This document shows positions 7,437-14,718 of a stretch of DNA of 15,762 nucleotides, piece by piece. The translations under genes and the position numbers were made by a program. Source of the DNA: JAPWJZ01 sp041287865. GTDB lineage: Bacteria > Pseudomonadota > Alphaproteobacteria > Micavibrionales > UBA2020. Numbering within the stretch: the first letter of the stretch is position 1; each line of letters opens with the position of its first letter. The DNA lies in the NCBI GenBank assembly GCA_041287865.1, contig JBGGMV010000047.1:1-15762 (forward strand). The letters are read 5' to 3'. The notes below the pieces were generated by a model, which was not told the DNA's origin, did not search any database, and was given only the letters and a program-made list of their open reading frames with translations.

Positions 7437-8258
7437 CTTGTCCCATTTCGGCGCCCATTCGGGGCTGATCATGCGGCCGTCAGGCTTCGCCAGTGCGTGG
7501 ATTTTCTGCATTTCCGCGTCTTCCAGCTTGAAATCGAAAATCTCGAAATTCTTGCGCAGGTGCTGTTCGTTGGCGGCCTTGGGTATCGCCACGACGCCCG
7601 GCTGCTGGATGAGCCAGCGCAGCGTGATCTGCCCGGGTACCTTGCCGTATTTTTTGCCCAGTTCCTGCAGCAGCGGCGCTTCCGCCACCTTGCCGCGCGC
7701 GAGCGGGGAATAGGCGGTCAGGAACATGTTCTTGCTGCGCAGGTAATCCAGCACGGGTTTCTGCGACAGGAACGGATGGTATTCGACCTGGTTGGTCGCC
7801 ACATCCGCGCCGATCGTCTCGATTACTTCCTTCATCTGCTCGACGGTGAAGTTGGATACGCCGATCAGCTTCGCCTTGCCCGATTTGTGCACTTCCTGCA
7901 GGCCCTTCAGCTGTTCGGCGAAAGGCACGTCGGCGATGGGCCAGTGGATCAGCAGCAGGTCGGCATAGTCGGTTTTCAGCCGCTTCAGGCTTTCGTCGAC
8001 CGATTTCTGCAATTGGCCGTATTTCAGATTGGTGTTCCAGACCTTGGTGGTCAGGAAGATATCGGCGCGCTTCACGCCACTCGCCGCAATCGCGCTGCCG
8101 ACTTCGGCTTCGTTCTCGTAGATCTGCGCGGTGTCGATATGGCGGTAGCCGACCTCAAGCGCTTTCGCGACGCCAGTGGCGCATTCCGGCCCGCGCAGCT
8201 GCCATGTGCCGTAACCAAGGGCGGGGATCTGGATGTTTTTGTGCGTGATATGGATCAT
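7428..8258 (-). CDS. Aldo/keto reductase, DkgB-like (2,5-diketo-D-gluconate reductase type)
   Basis: This 276-residue NADPH-dependent carbonyl reductase has a TIM barrel and the full catalytic tetrad: D42, Y47, K72 and H105, in HIDTAQIYENE, LTTKVW and LLIHWP. IGVSNFTVEQM, NQVEYHPFL and AYSPLARG are standard substrate and cofactor positions, and AIPKAANEQHLRKNFEIFDF is the cofactor-phosphate loop. Similarity is closest to the E. coli DkgB/YafB group, which reduces methylglyoxal and other small aldehydes, but AKR substrate cannot be fixed from sequence. CAGGAG (8268-8273) lies 9 bases before the ATG. It is a single gene, convergent with the EamA operon and divergent from the next gene. Confidence 0.92.
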   Translation of the reverse strand: MIHITHKNIQIPALGYGTWQLRGPECATGVAKALEVGYRHIDTAQIYENEAEVGSAIAASGVKRADIFLTTKVWNTNLKYGQLQKSVDESLKRLKTDYADLLLIHWPIADVPFAEQLKGLQEVHKSGKAKLIGVSNFTVEQMKEVIETIGADVATNQVEYHPFLSQKPVLDYLRSKNMFLTAYSPLARGKVAEAPLLQELGKKYGKVPGQITLRWLIQQPGVVAIPKAANEQHLRKNFEIFDFKLEDAEMQKIHALAKPDGRMISPEWAPKWDKAA

Positions 8259-8408
8259 GGCTTCTCGCTCCTGTGTGTGAATGATGCCCCACGATATAGG
8301 GCGCAGGGGCGTGAGGGCAAGGGTTCAAAAAAGCCAATTCCGTCAAAGCTTTGCATATTTACAGGGCTTTCATGATTTTACGGTAACATGCAAGTGAGAG
8401 GATCGCGC

Positions 8409-8810
8409 ATGAGCGAAATGAAGTTCAAAGGCAAGTCGATCACCGACCGGGAGCGCAAGCTGCTGGAGGATATCTTTGACGAGAAAATCGACGACCTGGA
8501 CCTCTGCCAGTCGATCATGCTGGCCGCGATGCTGCCCGAACATACGCTGGAACGCGGCGCCATCACCCGCGCGCTCACGAAAAAGAAATGCGATTACGGC
8601 GACGGCGCGCGGGCGGTGAAGAAGCTGATCCGCCGCGTGCGCAAGCGCGACGGCTATACCATGGGCCGCAGGGAAAAACTGTCGCGCGCCAGCGCCGCCA
8701 CAAAGAAATTCGGCCGCACGCTGGTCAGCCGCCGCGGCGAAGTTGCGTATGAATTCAAGAAAGTCCTGCTGCTCTGGCTCGCGCTGTTCTGGAATCGCAG
8801 CGGAAGTTAG
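8409..8810 (+). CDS. Small basic protein of unknown function
   Basis: This 133-residue protein is rich in Lys and Arg (GARAVKKLIRRVRKRDG, then MGRREKLSRA). An acidic stretch sits near the N-terminus (LLEDIFDEKIDDLDL), and the C-terminus is hydrophobic (KKVLLLWLALFWNRSGS), long enough for an amphipathic or membrane-touching helix. I recognise no family motif. The ATG at 8409 is chosen over one 7 codons upstream because GAGAGGA ends 6 bases before it. Codon use matches the neighbouring housekeeping genes, so it looks like a native gene. It is divergent from the aldo/keto reductase and convergent with polA. Confidence 0.75.
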   Translation: MSEMKFKGKSITDRERKLLEDIFDEKIDDLDLCQSIMLAAMLPEHTLERGAITRALTKKKCDYGDGARAVKKLIRRVRKRDGYTMGRREKLSRASAATKKFGRTLVSRRGEVAYEFKKVLLLWLALFWNRSGS

Positions 8811-8846
8811 CACGATAGCGCTGCTTTAAATTTAATGCGCTTCCGC
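8800..8846. repeat. Inverted repeat across the convergent gap before polA
   Basis: GCGGAAG (8800-8806) and CTTCCGC (8840-8846) form a perfect 7-base inverted repeat. It encloses both stop codons and an AT-rich loop (TTTAAATTTAA). The loop of 33 bases is long for an intrinsic terminator, so the role is uncertain. Confidence 0.3.
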
Positions 8847-11624
8847 CCAGTTGTGGCCCCAGCCGGCGTCGACTTCGAGCGGGATGCCAAGGCCGGTGCC
8901 GGCCTCTTCCATGAGTTTTTTTACCAGCGCTTCGGTTTCGGCTTTTTCTTTCACCGGCACTTCGAAGAGCAATTCGTCGTGCACCTGCAGCAGCATGCGG
9001 GCACCCAGTTTCGCGTCGCGGATTGCGGGGGCAAGGGCGATCATGGCGCGTTTCATGATGTCGGCGGCAGTGCCCTGCAGCGGCGCGTTGATGGCCTGAC
9101 GTTCGGCGAAGTTGCGCATGGCGGGGTTCTTATCGTTGATGCCGCGCAGGTAAACTTTGCGGCCGTAATAGGTTTTGACGAAGCCGTTGGCGCGGGCGAA
9201 TTCCTTCTGGCTGTCCATGTAGGCTTTCAGCTCGGGGAAACGCGCCATGTATTGCTTGATGTAATTCGCGGCCTCCGACTGGTGGATGCCCAGCTGCTTG
9301 GCAAGGCCGAAGCCCGAGATGCCGTAGATGATGCCGAAGTTGATGGCTTTGGCGTTGCGGCGGATATCGGGCGTCATTCGATCCATCGGCACGCCAAACA
9401 CTTGACTTGCCGTCGCGGCGTGAATGTCGACGCCGTCATGGAAAGCTTTCTTCAATGCCTTCACATCGGCCAGTTCCGCCGCAAGGCGCAGCTCGACCTG
9501 GCTGTAGTCGACGGAGAGGAATTCATAGCCTTCCTCGGGGATAAAGGCCGCGCGGATCTTGCGTCCGTCTTCGGTCTTGATCGGAATATTCTGCAGGTTG
9601 GGATCTGACGAGGCAAGGCGGCCCGTATTCGCGCCGGTCATGTGATATGACGTATGTACGCGGCCCGTTTTCGGATTGATGGTTTCGGGCAAGGCGTCGG
9701 CATAGGTGCTTTTCAGCTTCGACAATCCGCGCCATTCCAGCACCTGAGCGACGATAGGCTGGTCGCCCAGTTCCTCCAGCGTGCCGGCATCGGTCGACCA
9801 TGCACCGGTCTTCGTCTTGCTTCCGCCGGTCAGGCCCATTTCGCCAAATAAAACGTCACCCAACTGCTTGGGCGAGCCGACGTTGAAGGGATGGCCTGCG
9901 AGCTTGTGGATGCTGTCTTCAAGCTCCACGATCTTCTTCGCGAAATCGTTGGAGATTTTGCGAAGCACGTTGGTGTCGATCTTGACGCCCGTAAACTCCA
10001 TATCCGCGATGATGGGGACGAGAGGGCGTTCCACCGTTTCGTACAGCGTCGCCATGCCTTCCTGCGGCAGGCGGGGTTTCAGCAGGAATTCGAACTGGCG
10101 CGTGACATCGGCGTCTTCCGCCGCATAGCCCAAAGCTTTATCCAGCGGTACGAGATCGAAAGTGACCTGATTTTTGCCTGTGCCGGTGACTTCGGAATAG
10201 GGGATGGTCTTGTGGTTCAGCAGCAGCTCCGACAGCTCGTCCATGCCGTGGCCGTGCATCGCGCCATCCAGCACGAAAGACATCAGCATCGTATCGTCAA
10301 CGGGCGCGACGCGGATATCGTATTGCAGGAACATCTGCAGGTCGTATTTGATGTTATGGCCGATTTTCAACACGCTGGGGTCTTCCAGCAGCGGCTTCAG
10401 CAGTTTCAGCGCCTTTTCGACCGGAATTTGTTTCAATTCCGGGGCGTCGGCCTTTTTCTCGGCCATGTTGAAATCGAAGCTTTCGGAATAGCCCTTCGGG
10501 TCGCGGTGCTGAAGCGGGATATAGCAGCCGTTGCCTTTCGCGGTCGACATCGAAATGCCCACCAGCTTAGCCTTGCTGGGCGTCAGGTTGGTGGTTTCGG
10601 TGTCGATGGCGACCGATCCAGCCTCCATCGCCATGTCGATCCAGCGTTGCAGGGCTTTTTCGTCCTGTATCAGCTCATAGCCGCCGGCGGCTTCGGTTTT
10701 CTCGGCGGGCGCGGTCTTGACCACGACGGGCGTGGTGTCGTTCGCGGCAGCGCCGAATTGTTTTTCCATCCGCGCCAGAACGCTGCGGAAGCCCTGCGTT
10801 TGCAGGAAGGAATAAAGCTTGTTCTTGTCCGGCGTGCGGATTTTTAAATCGTCGATGCCGGTCGCGACATCAACGTGCGCGTCGAGCATTACCAGTTTCT
10901 TGGAAATGCGCGCGTTCTCGGCATTGTTAACCAATGCTTCGCGCCGCTTGGGTTGCTTGATCTCGCCCGCGCGTTTCAGCAGGGTTTCAAGATCGCCATA
11001 TTCGTTGATCAGCTGGGCGGCTGTTTTCACGCCGATGCCGGGCACGCCCGGCACGTTGTCGACGGAATCTCCAGCCAGCGCCTGAACATCCACCACTTTT
11101 CCGGGCGGGACGCCGAATTTTTCCAGCACCTCGGCCTCGCCGATGTCCTTGTACTTCATCGGGTCGAACATGCGCACGCCGGGGCGGATCAATTGCATCA
11201 GATCTTTATCCGACGACACGATGGCGACGGGGCGGCCCTGTTCATGCGCAAGGCGGGCGTAGGTGGCGATCAAATCGTCGGCCTCAAAGCCTTCCATCTC
11301 GATCGCGGGGATGGAGAAAGCCTCGGTCGCCTCGCGGATGATGGCGAATTGCGGGCGCAGGTCTTCGGGCGGCTCCTCGCGGTTGGCCTTGTACTCGGCG
11401 TAGATGTCGTTGCGGAAATTCTTGCGCTTGGCGTCGAAGATGACAGCGATCGAAGGCACGTGCATGTCGGTGATCAGTTTCACCAGCATGTTGGTGAAGC
11501 CCAGCACGGCGTTGACCGGCGTGCCGTCGGGGCGGGTGAGCGGCGGCAGCGCGTGGTAGGCGCGGAAAATAAAGCCCGATCCGTCGATCAGGAACAGCTC
11601 GTTGTCACGGTCTTCCTTAGCCAT
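8832..11624 (-). CDS. polA: DNA polymerase I
   Basis: This 930-residue enzyme has all three activities. The N-terminal 5' nuclease domain starts LFLIDGSGFIFRAYHALPPL and includes GFEADDLIATYA and the helix-hairpin-helix stretch GVPGIGVKTAAQL. The proofreading domain is active by motif: D341 and E343 in AIDTETT, D428 in HNIKYD, and YAAED with Y500 and D504. The polymerase domain has SVDYSQVELR (D706), KAINFGIIYGISGFG and QVHDELLFE (D883). Length and catalytic positions match E. coli Pol I (928 residues; D705, D882) almost exactly. It acts in Okazaki fragment processing and excision repair. The ATG at 11624 is preferred over 11663 because the extra 13 residues do not belong to the family and AAAGGG precedes 11624 by 9 bases. 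The gene is complete. Confidence 0.97.
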   Translation of the reverse strand: MAKEDRDNELFLIDGSGFIFRAYHALPPLTRPDGTPVNAVLGFTNMLVKLITDMHVPSIAVIFDAKRKNFRNDIYAEYKANREEPPEDLRPQFAIIREATEAFSIPAIEMEGFEADDLIATYARLAHEQGRPVAIVSSDKDLMQLIRPGVRMFDPMKYKDIGEAEVLEKFGVPPGKVVDVQALAGDSVDNVPGVPGIGVKTAAQLINEYGDLETLLKRAGEIKQPKRREALVNNAENARISKKLVMLDAHVDVATGIDDLKIRTPDKNKLYSFLQTQGFRSVLARMEKQFGAAANDTTPVVVKTAPAEKTEAAGGYELIQDEKALQRWIDMAMEAGSVAIDTETTNLTPSKAKLVGISMSTAKGNGCYIPLQHRDPKGYSESFDFNMAEKKADAPELKQIPVEKALKLLKPLLEDPSVLKIGHNIKYDLQMFLQYDIRVAPVDDTMLMSFVLDGAMHGHGMDELSELLLNHKTIPYSEVTGTGKNQVTFDLVPLDKALGYAAEDADVTRQFEFLLKPRLPQEGMATLYETVERPLVPIIADMEFTGVKIDTNVLRKISNDFAKKIVELEDSIHKLAGHPFNVGSPKQLGDVLFGEMGLTGGSKTKTGAWSTDAGTLEELGDQPIVAQVLEWRGLSKLKSTYADALPETINPKTGRVHTSYHMTGANTGRLASSDPNLQNIPIKTEDGRKIRAAFIPEEGYEFLSVDYSQVELRLAAELADVKALKKAFHDGVDIHAATASQVFGVPMDRMTPDIRRNAKAINFGIIYGISGFGLAKQLGIHQSEAANYIKQYMARFPELKAYMDSQKEFARANGFVKTYYGRKVYLRGINDKNPAMRNFAERQAINAPLQGTAADIMKRAMIALAPAIRDAKLGARMLLQVHDELLFEVPVKEKAETEALVKKLMEEAGTGLGIPLEVDAGWGHNWAEAH

Positions 11625-11712
11625 GGGTGCCGCCCTTTTGAATGCATATGTGCTGATCATCATGATGGAAAATAATGCCGCCGAATCGCATGCAGAGTCC
11701 AGCCCTATGACG

Positions 11713-11739
11713 TTGACATAAGGGCCTGCTGTGTATAAC
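11713..11739 (+). promoter_or_regulatory. Predicted sigma-70 promoter of the SAM methyltransferase gene
   Basis: A perfect -35 box TTGACA (11713-11718) is followed after 15 bases by TATAAC (11734-11739). Transcription would start near 11746, leaving a leader of about 23 bases that includes GAGGGG before the ATG. The spacer is shorter than the usual 17, the main weakness of the call. Confidence 0.5.
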
Positions 11740-11768
11740 TTTTACAGTACTTGAAGAGGGGAAATTCC

Positions 11769-12560
11769 ATGCACGGCATCGGAGCTGAAGACCAACCGGG
11801 GGCGACCTTCGACTGGGGCCGCATTTCGCCCGATTACGCCAAGTACCGCATCGGCCAGCCCGACAGTTTCTTTGAACTCATGCGCGCCTTCCACGTCGGC
11901 CTGCCCGGGCAGAATATGCTCGACCTCGGCACCGGCACGGGCGTGATGGCGATGCGCTATGCCCATCGCGGCGCGCATGTCACCGGCATCGATATCTCGC
12001 CGGGCCAGATCGTGGAAGCGAAAAAGCAGGCGAAGGATATGCGCCTCGAGATCGATTTCCGCATCGGCATTGCCGAACGCCTGACCTTTGACAAAGGCAC
12101 GTTCGATGTCGTTACCGCGAACCAGTGCTGGCTCTATTTTCAGGCCGACGAAGCGGTGCGGCAGGTGCTCTGGGTGCTGAAACCCGGCGGCTTGCTGGTC
12201 ACCAGCCACTGTTCATGGCTGCCGCGCCGCGACCCCATCGCGCAGGCGACGGAAGATCTGGTGCGCATCCACAACCCCGCCTGGACAGGCCACAGCTGGT
12301 CAGGCGTTGTGCCCGCAATGCCCGAATGGGCCGAGGGCCAGTTCCGCCTGAGAGGCTTCTTCAGTTACGACGAGGGCCTGCCCTATACCCGCGAAAGCTG
12401 GTGCGGTCGGATCCGCGCCTGCCGCGCCGTCGGTGCGTCATTGATGCCGCCGCAGGTGCAGGAGTTCGATAACGCGCTGATGCAGATGCTGACGCAGACC
12501 GCGCCGGAGAAGTTCACCGTTCTCCACCGCATCGACGCGCATATTTTGGAACCGCTCTAA
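11769..12560 (+). CDS. Class I SAM-dependent methyltransferase (Methyltransf_11/UbiE-like)
   Basis: The protein has 263 residues and a standard Rossmann methyltransferase core. Motif I is MLDLGTGTGVMA (about 50-61), the acidic ribose-binding residue is in GIDIS (73-77), motif II is FDVVTANQCW, and a KPGG turn (138-141) precedes the strand LLVTSHCSW. The C-terminal third (about 155-263) is specific, with many aromatic residues (PAWTGHSWSG, RGFFSYDEG), and should hold the acceptor site, which I cannot name. An ATG at 11769 follows GAGGGG by 7 bases; an in-frame TTG at 11751 overlaps that ribosome binding site and is unlikely. The stop codon overlaps that of the convergent membrane protein by 4 bases. 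Confidence 0.87.
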   Translation: MHGIGAEDQPGATFDWGRISPDYAKYRIGQPDSFFELMRAFHVGLPGQNMLDLGTGTGVMAMRYAHRGAHVTGIDISPGQIVEAKKQAKDMRLEIDFRIGIAERLTFDKGTFDVVTANQCWLYFQADEAVRQVLWVLKPGGLLVTSHCSWLPRRDPIAQATEDLVRIHNPAWTGHSWSGVVPAMPEWAEGQFRLRGFFSYDEGLPYTRESWCGRIRACRAVGASLMPPQVQEFDNALMQMLTQTAPEKFTVLHRIDAHILEPL

Positions 12561-13069
12561 AAAGGCAGTACGATCTTGTCCGCCTTGCCCAAGCCCCAGA
12601 GGGCGGCAAGCGCGATGATGTTGATGGCAAGGTAGAATTTCAGCGCCAGGTTGCGCTCCTTGAACATCGCCAGATACTTGAAAACAATCACCAACGCGAT
12701 GACGGGGAAGAGCCAGTGATAACCCAGACCGGGGTAAAACCTGTTTACGCCGCTGATCAGCGCGAAGAGCACGACCAGCCCGCAGGCCGCCAGCAGGACC
12801 GGGATGGTGAATGTCCCGAGCCGCGAGTGATATTCCTCCAGCGTCACCAGAGCGATGAAGTTGATGATGGAGACGAACAAAACCATCGACAGCACCACTT
12901 GCCCCGACCACCATTCGACGCGGAACTGCGTCAGGTAGATCACGGCGGCCAGCGTCGGCAGCGAGATGCAGAGACTGTAGACGTATGACTTGACCAGCTC
13001 GGCACTGGATAGATCGTGCTTCTGTTCGGGGGCGGGGGGCTTTTCGGGTGTGGGGGCGTCGGCTGTCAT
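12557..13069 (-). CDS. Five-helix membrane protein of unknown function, paralogue A
   Basis: This 170-residue protein has a Pro-rich cytosolic N-terminus (PTPEKPPAPEQ) and five hydrophobic helices (about 29-50, 54-77, 87-107, 117-134 and 140-160). It ends ADKIVLPF. I recognise no named family. It is clearly paralogous to the gene at 13445-13945. Shared features include SLP at the start of helix 1, an LE/R..LG..T.P loop, GVNRF, G..WL.P, a K/MERN turn, and the ending ALW.L...DK.VLPF. The Shine-Dalgarno is weak (TTAAAGA). Its 3' end overlaps the methyltransferase gene by 4 bases. Conservation of the C-terminal DK-[IL]-VLPF in both copies suggests the tail is functionally important. Confidence 0.78.
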   Translation of the reverse strand: MTADAPTPEKPPAPEQKHDLSSAELVKSYVYSLCISLPTLAAVIYLTQFRVEWWSGQVVLSMVLFVSIINFIALVTLEEYHSRLGTFTIPVLLAACGLVVLFALISGVNRFYPGLGYHWLFPVIALVIVFKYLAMFKERNLALKFYLAINIIALAALWGLGKADKIVLPF

Positions 13070-13222
13070 TCTTTAAGCCTATAATATCGCTTTGGAAAGT
13101 CAAAGGGCTTGGTGGCCGTTAACCTCCCTTAATGCTCTTTTACGGCTTGTATCAGCGATTGACGTAATTCCCTTTCTCCGTTATTCCATGGTATCATAAG
13201 GAAATGACGACGGAGATATTGA

Positions 13223-13420
13223 GTGGCTACTTCATGGAGATCACGCCTCGGCGCTTTTGCCCGTTCTTTCGCCATCGCGGCATGGCTGCCCGATCCCGCG
13301 TCCTCCGACGCCGCCGCCCATTTTTATGAAGACGCCTCGCCGCCGCCCGAAAAAGGCAGCGGCCTCCAGCCCACCAAATACGATGGCCATGACACCGCGT
13401 TCCGCGGCGATAGCTGGTAG
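13223..13420 (+). CDS. Small ORF of unknown function with duplicated 3' end
   Basis: This 65-residue frame starts with GTG at 13223, with GGAG (13212-13215) 7 bases upstream and an in-frame stop directly before it. It ends FRGDSW. No family is recognised and there is no convincing signal peptide, though residues 12-22 are mildly hydrophobic. From about residue 17 on, codon choice (GCC, CGC, GGC, AAA) is like real genes of this window, which supports coding. The first codons fit less well. An alternative frame from ATG 13204 (41 residues) overlaps its 5' part, so a different start or a frameshift is possible. It lies between the two paralogous membrane genes on the opposite strand and may share a divergent control region with paralogue A. 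Confidence 0.45.
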   Translation: MATSWRSRLGAFARSFAIAAWLPDPASSDAAAHFYEDASPPPEKGSGLQPTKYDGHDTAFRGDSW

Positions 13421-13441
13421 TTCCGCGGCGACAGCTGGTAA
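13400..13441 (+). repeat. 21-base tandem duplication including a stop codon
   Basis: Two adjacent 21-base units (13400-13420 and 13421-13441) match at 19 of 21 positions. In frame, each encodes Phe-Arg-Gly-Asp-Ser-Trp-stop. The two differences are both third-position transitions (GAT/GAC for Asp, TAG/TAA for the stop), so both units encode the same tail and end. The second unit lies just outside the first stop, immediately before the 3' end of paralogue B on the other strand. Confidence 0.9.
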
Positions 13442-13444
13442 AAT

Positions 13445-13945
13445 TCAGAACGGCAATACGAGTTTATCCGAATAGGCGAGGTTCCACAAAATCGCCAGCG
13501 CGATGGCATTGCCGGCCAGCGCGGCCTTCAATACGTTATTGCGCTCCATGAAAACGGCCAGCGCAAAACTGGCCAGCAGCACCAGCACCGCCGGATAAAG
13601 CCAGCCGAAGCCGATATGGGCGACGAAACGGTTGACGCCATAGGTCAGAACGAACAGCAGCATCATGCCGACGGTCAGCAGCAGCATGGGCAGGGTCAGG
13701 TCGCCCAGCTTGCGGCGGAAGGGCTCCAGCCCCACCACGGCCACGAAATCACAGAGCGCGATGAGCATCATTGCCATCGTCCAGACGCCGGGCATGCTCC
13801 AGCTGACGCGGTGGTCCATCAGTTCAAACACGACAATCAGCGCCGGCAGCGACAGCGCCGCCCCGACCGTCAGGTGACGTATATAGTCCTTCGATAAAAC
13901 CGCGCCGGAATGCGTGCGATGATGAGAATGGGTATCGGAAAACAT
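13445..13945 (-). CDS. Five-helix membrane protein of unknown function, paralogue B
   Basis: This 166-residue protein has a His-rich N-terminus (SDTHSHHRTHSG) and five predicted helices, ending SDKLVLPF. It is the paralogue of the gene at 12557-13069, sharing the loop before helix 3, GVNRF, WLYP, MERN and the final ILWNLAYSDKLVLPF. The start ATG is supported by GAAGGG (minus strand, 13954-13959) 8 bases upstream. The His cluster at residues 7-12 is absent from paralogue A and could bind metal, which is speculative. Family and function are unknown to me. Confidence 0.8.
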   Translation of the reverse strand: MFSDTHSHHRTHSGAVLSKDYIRHLTVGAALSLPALIVVFELMDHRVSWSMPGVWTMAMMLIALCDFVAVVGLEPFRRKLGDLTLPMLLLTVGMMLLFVLTYGVNRFVAHIGFGWLYPAVLVLLASFALAVFMERNNVLKAALAGNAIALAILWNLAYSDKLVLPF

Positions 13946-14126
13946 GGGGTAAGCCCTTCAACTGTACGATTCCAGACTAACAGAATCATTTAAAGGGACG
14001 CTTAATTATGCGTGGGATTTCAAGGGTATTTAGGTGGTATTTTAGTGAAATTGTGGGGAAGTTACTTAATATCTCTTTTGGACGTAAAAAGCGTTTGATG
14101 TTTCAGGAATAGCTCGGGCAATTACC
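13946..14126. other. AT-richer non-coding gap at the edge of the restriction-modification operon
   Basis: These 181 bases lie between the start of paralogue B and the stop of the HNH gene. Apart from the ribosome binding site of paralogue B, I see no gene, RNA or repeat. Base composition falls abruptly here from GC-rich to AT-rich, marking the probable boundary of acquired DNA. Confidence 0.5.
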
Positions 14127-14711
14127 TTAAGGTTTGATTTGTTTCCTCGCCTGAGATGGAAACTTTTTAATAAGCCATTTGAGAAGCTCTAATTGTTCAG
14201 CACCGCGAGCTCGCCTAACTTGCACTAAAAGCTTATGTGAGGTGGGTCTGTCGAGCGTCAAATTCTTTGCGCCCTCATTACAAACAGAGCACAAAGCCCT
14301 TAAATTGTCACGATCATCAGTTCCGCCTTGTGTTTTATCGATGATGTGGCCGATATGAAGCCTAGTTTTCCTGGTTGTATCATAAGGATGCGGCTCTCCC
14401 GCAACGGCACCGCACATCTGGCAGGTAAACCCGTTTCGATCTAGAACATAGGCTCGTGTCTCTTTGGATATACCACGCGCGAAAGCGGGTTTAGGCTTTG
14501 CGCTTTCTAAAAGATATTGCCCGGGCTTTAATTCAGAACGGTCATTGTGAGTTAATATTTGATAACCTTCTTCATTTCTCAGCTCTCTTACCCTGCGCGC
14601 CCACTCTGATATACCGCCTGCCGCCGCCTGCAACTCTTTAGCGTCAAGAACTTTGCCTGTGTTTTTTAAAAAATACTTACGCAGCTTATCTCTTGCGCCA
14701 TTTTTGGGCAT
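14127..14711 (-). CDS. HNH endonuclease, probable type II restriction enzyme
   Basis: The protein has 194 residues. The first 75 resemble a winged-helix domain (DKLRKYFLKNTGKVLDAKEL, then SEWARRVRELRNEEGYQI, then a wing ending KPGQYLLES), seen in several HNH restriction enzymes as the DNA-reading part. The nuclease follows: zinc pairs C97/C100 (CQMC) and C141/C144 (CSVC) frame the HNH motif LHIGHIIDKTQGGTDDRDNL with H119, H122 and N136, ending in CN. The usual DH pair is GH here. It starts 7 bases after the stop of the cytosine methyltransferase, with AGGTGA as ribosome binding site. Placement with the methyltransferase implies it cuts the same unmethylated site. GC content and codon use are lower than in neighbouring genes. 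Confidence 0.87.
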   Translation of the reverse strand: MPKNGARDKLRKYFLKNTGKVLDAKELQAAAGGISEWARRVRELRNEEGYQILTHNDRSELKPGQYLLESAKPKPAFARGISKETRAYVLDRNGFTCQMCGAVAGEPHPYDTTRKTRLHIGHIIDKTQGGTDDRDNLRALCSVCNEGAKNLTLDRPTSHKLLVQVRRARGAEQLELLKWLIKKFPSQARKQIKP

Positions 14712-14718
14712 GTATCAC

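Noticed and set aside
7497..8375. A 292-residue plus-strand open frame
   Set aside because: It is antisense to the aldo/keto reductase and lacks recognisable motifs.
9891..10847. A 318-residue plus-strand open frame, with others at 8835-9608 and 10875-11675
   Set aside because: All are antisense to polA, which is complete and has all catalytic residues.
13070..13222. Possible promoter (TTGACG at 13159-13164) or hairpins ahead of the small ORF
   Set aside because: No credible -10 box lies at the right distance, and the stems are five pairs or fewer with long loops.
13204..13329. A 41-residue frame from ATG 13204 overlapping the small ORF
   Set aside because: Its AAGGA sits only 1-2 bases from the ATG, it becomes an Arg run in its second half, and codon use favours the other frame; kept only as an alternative start context.
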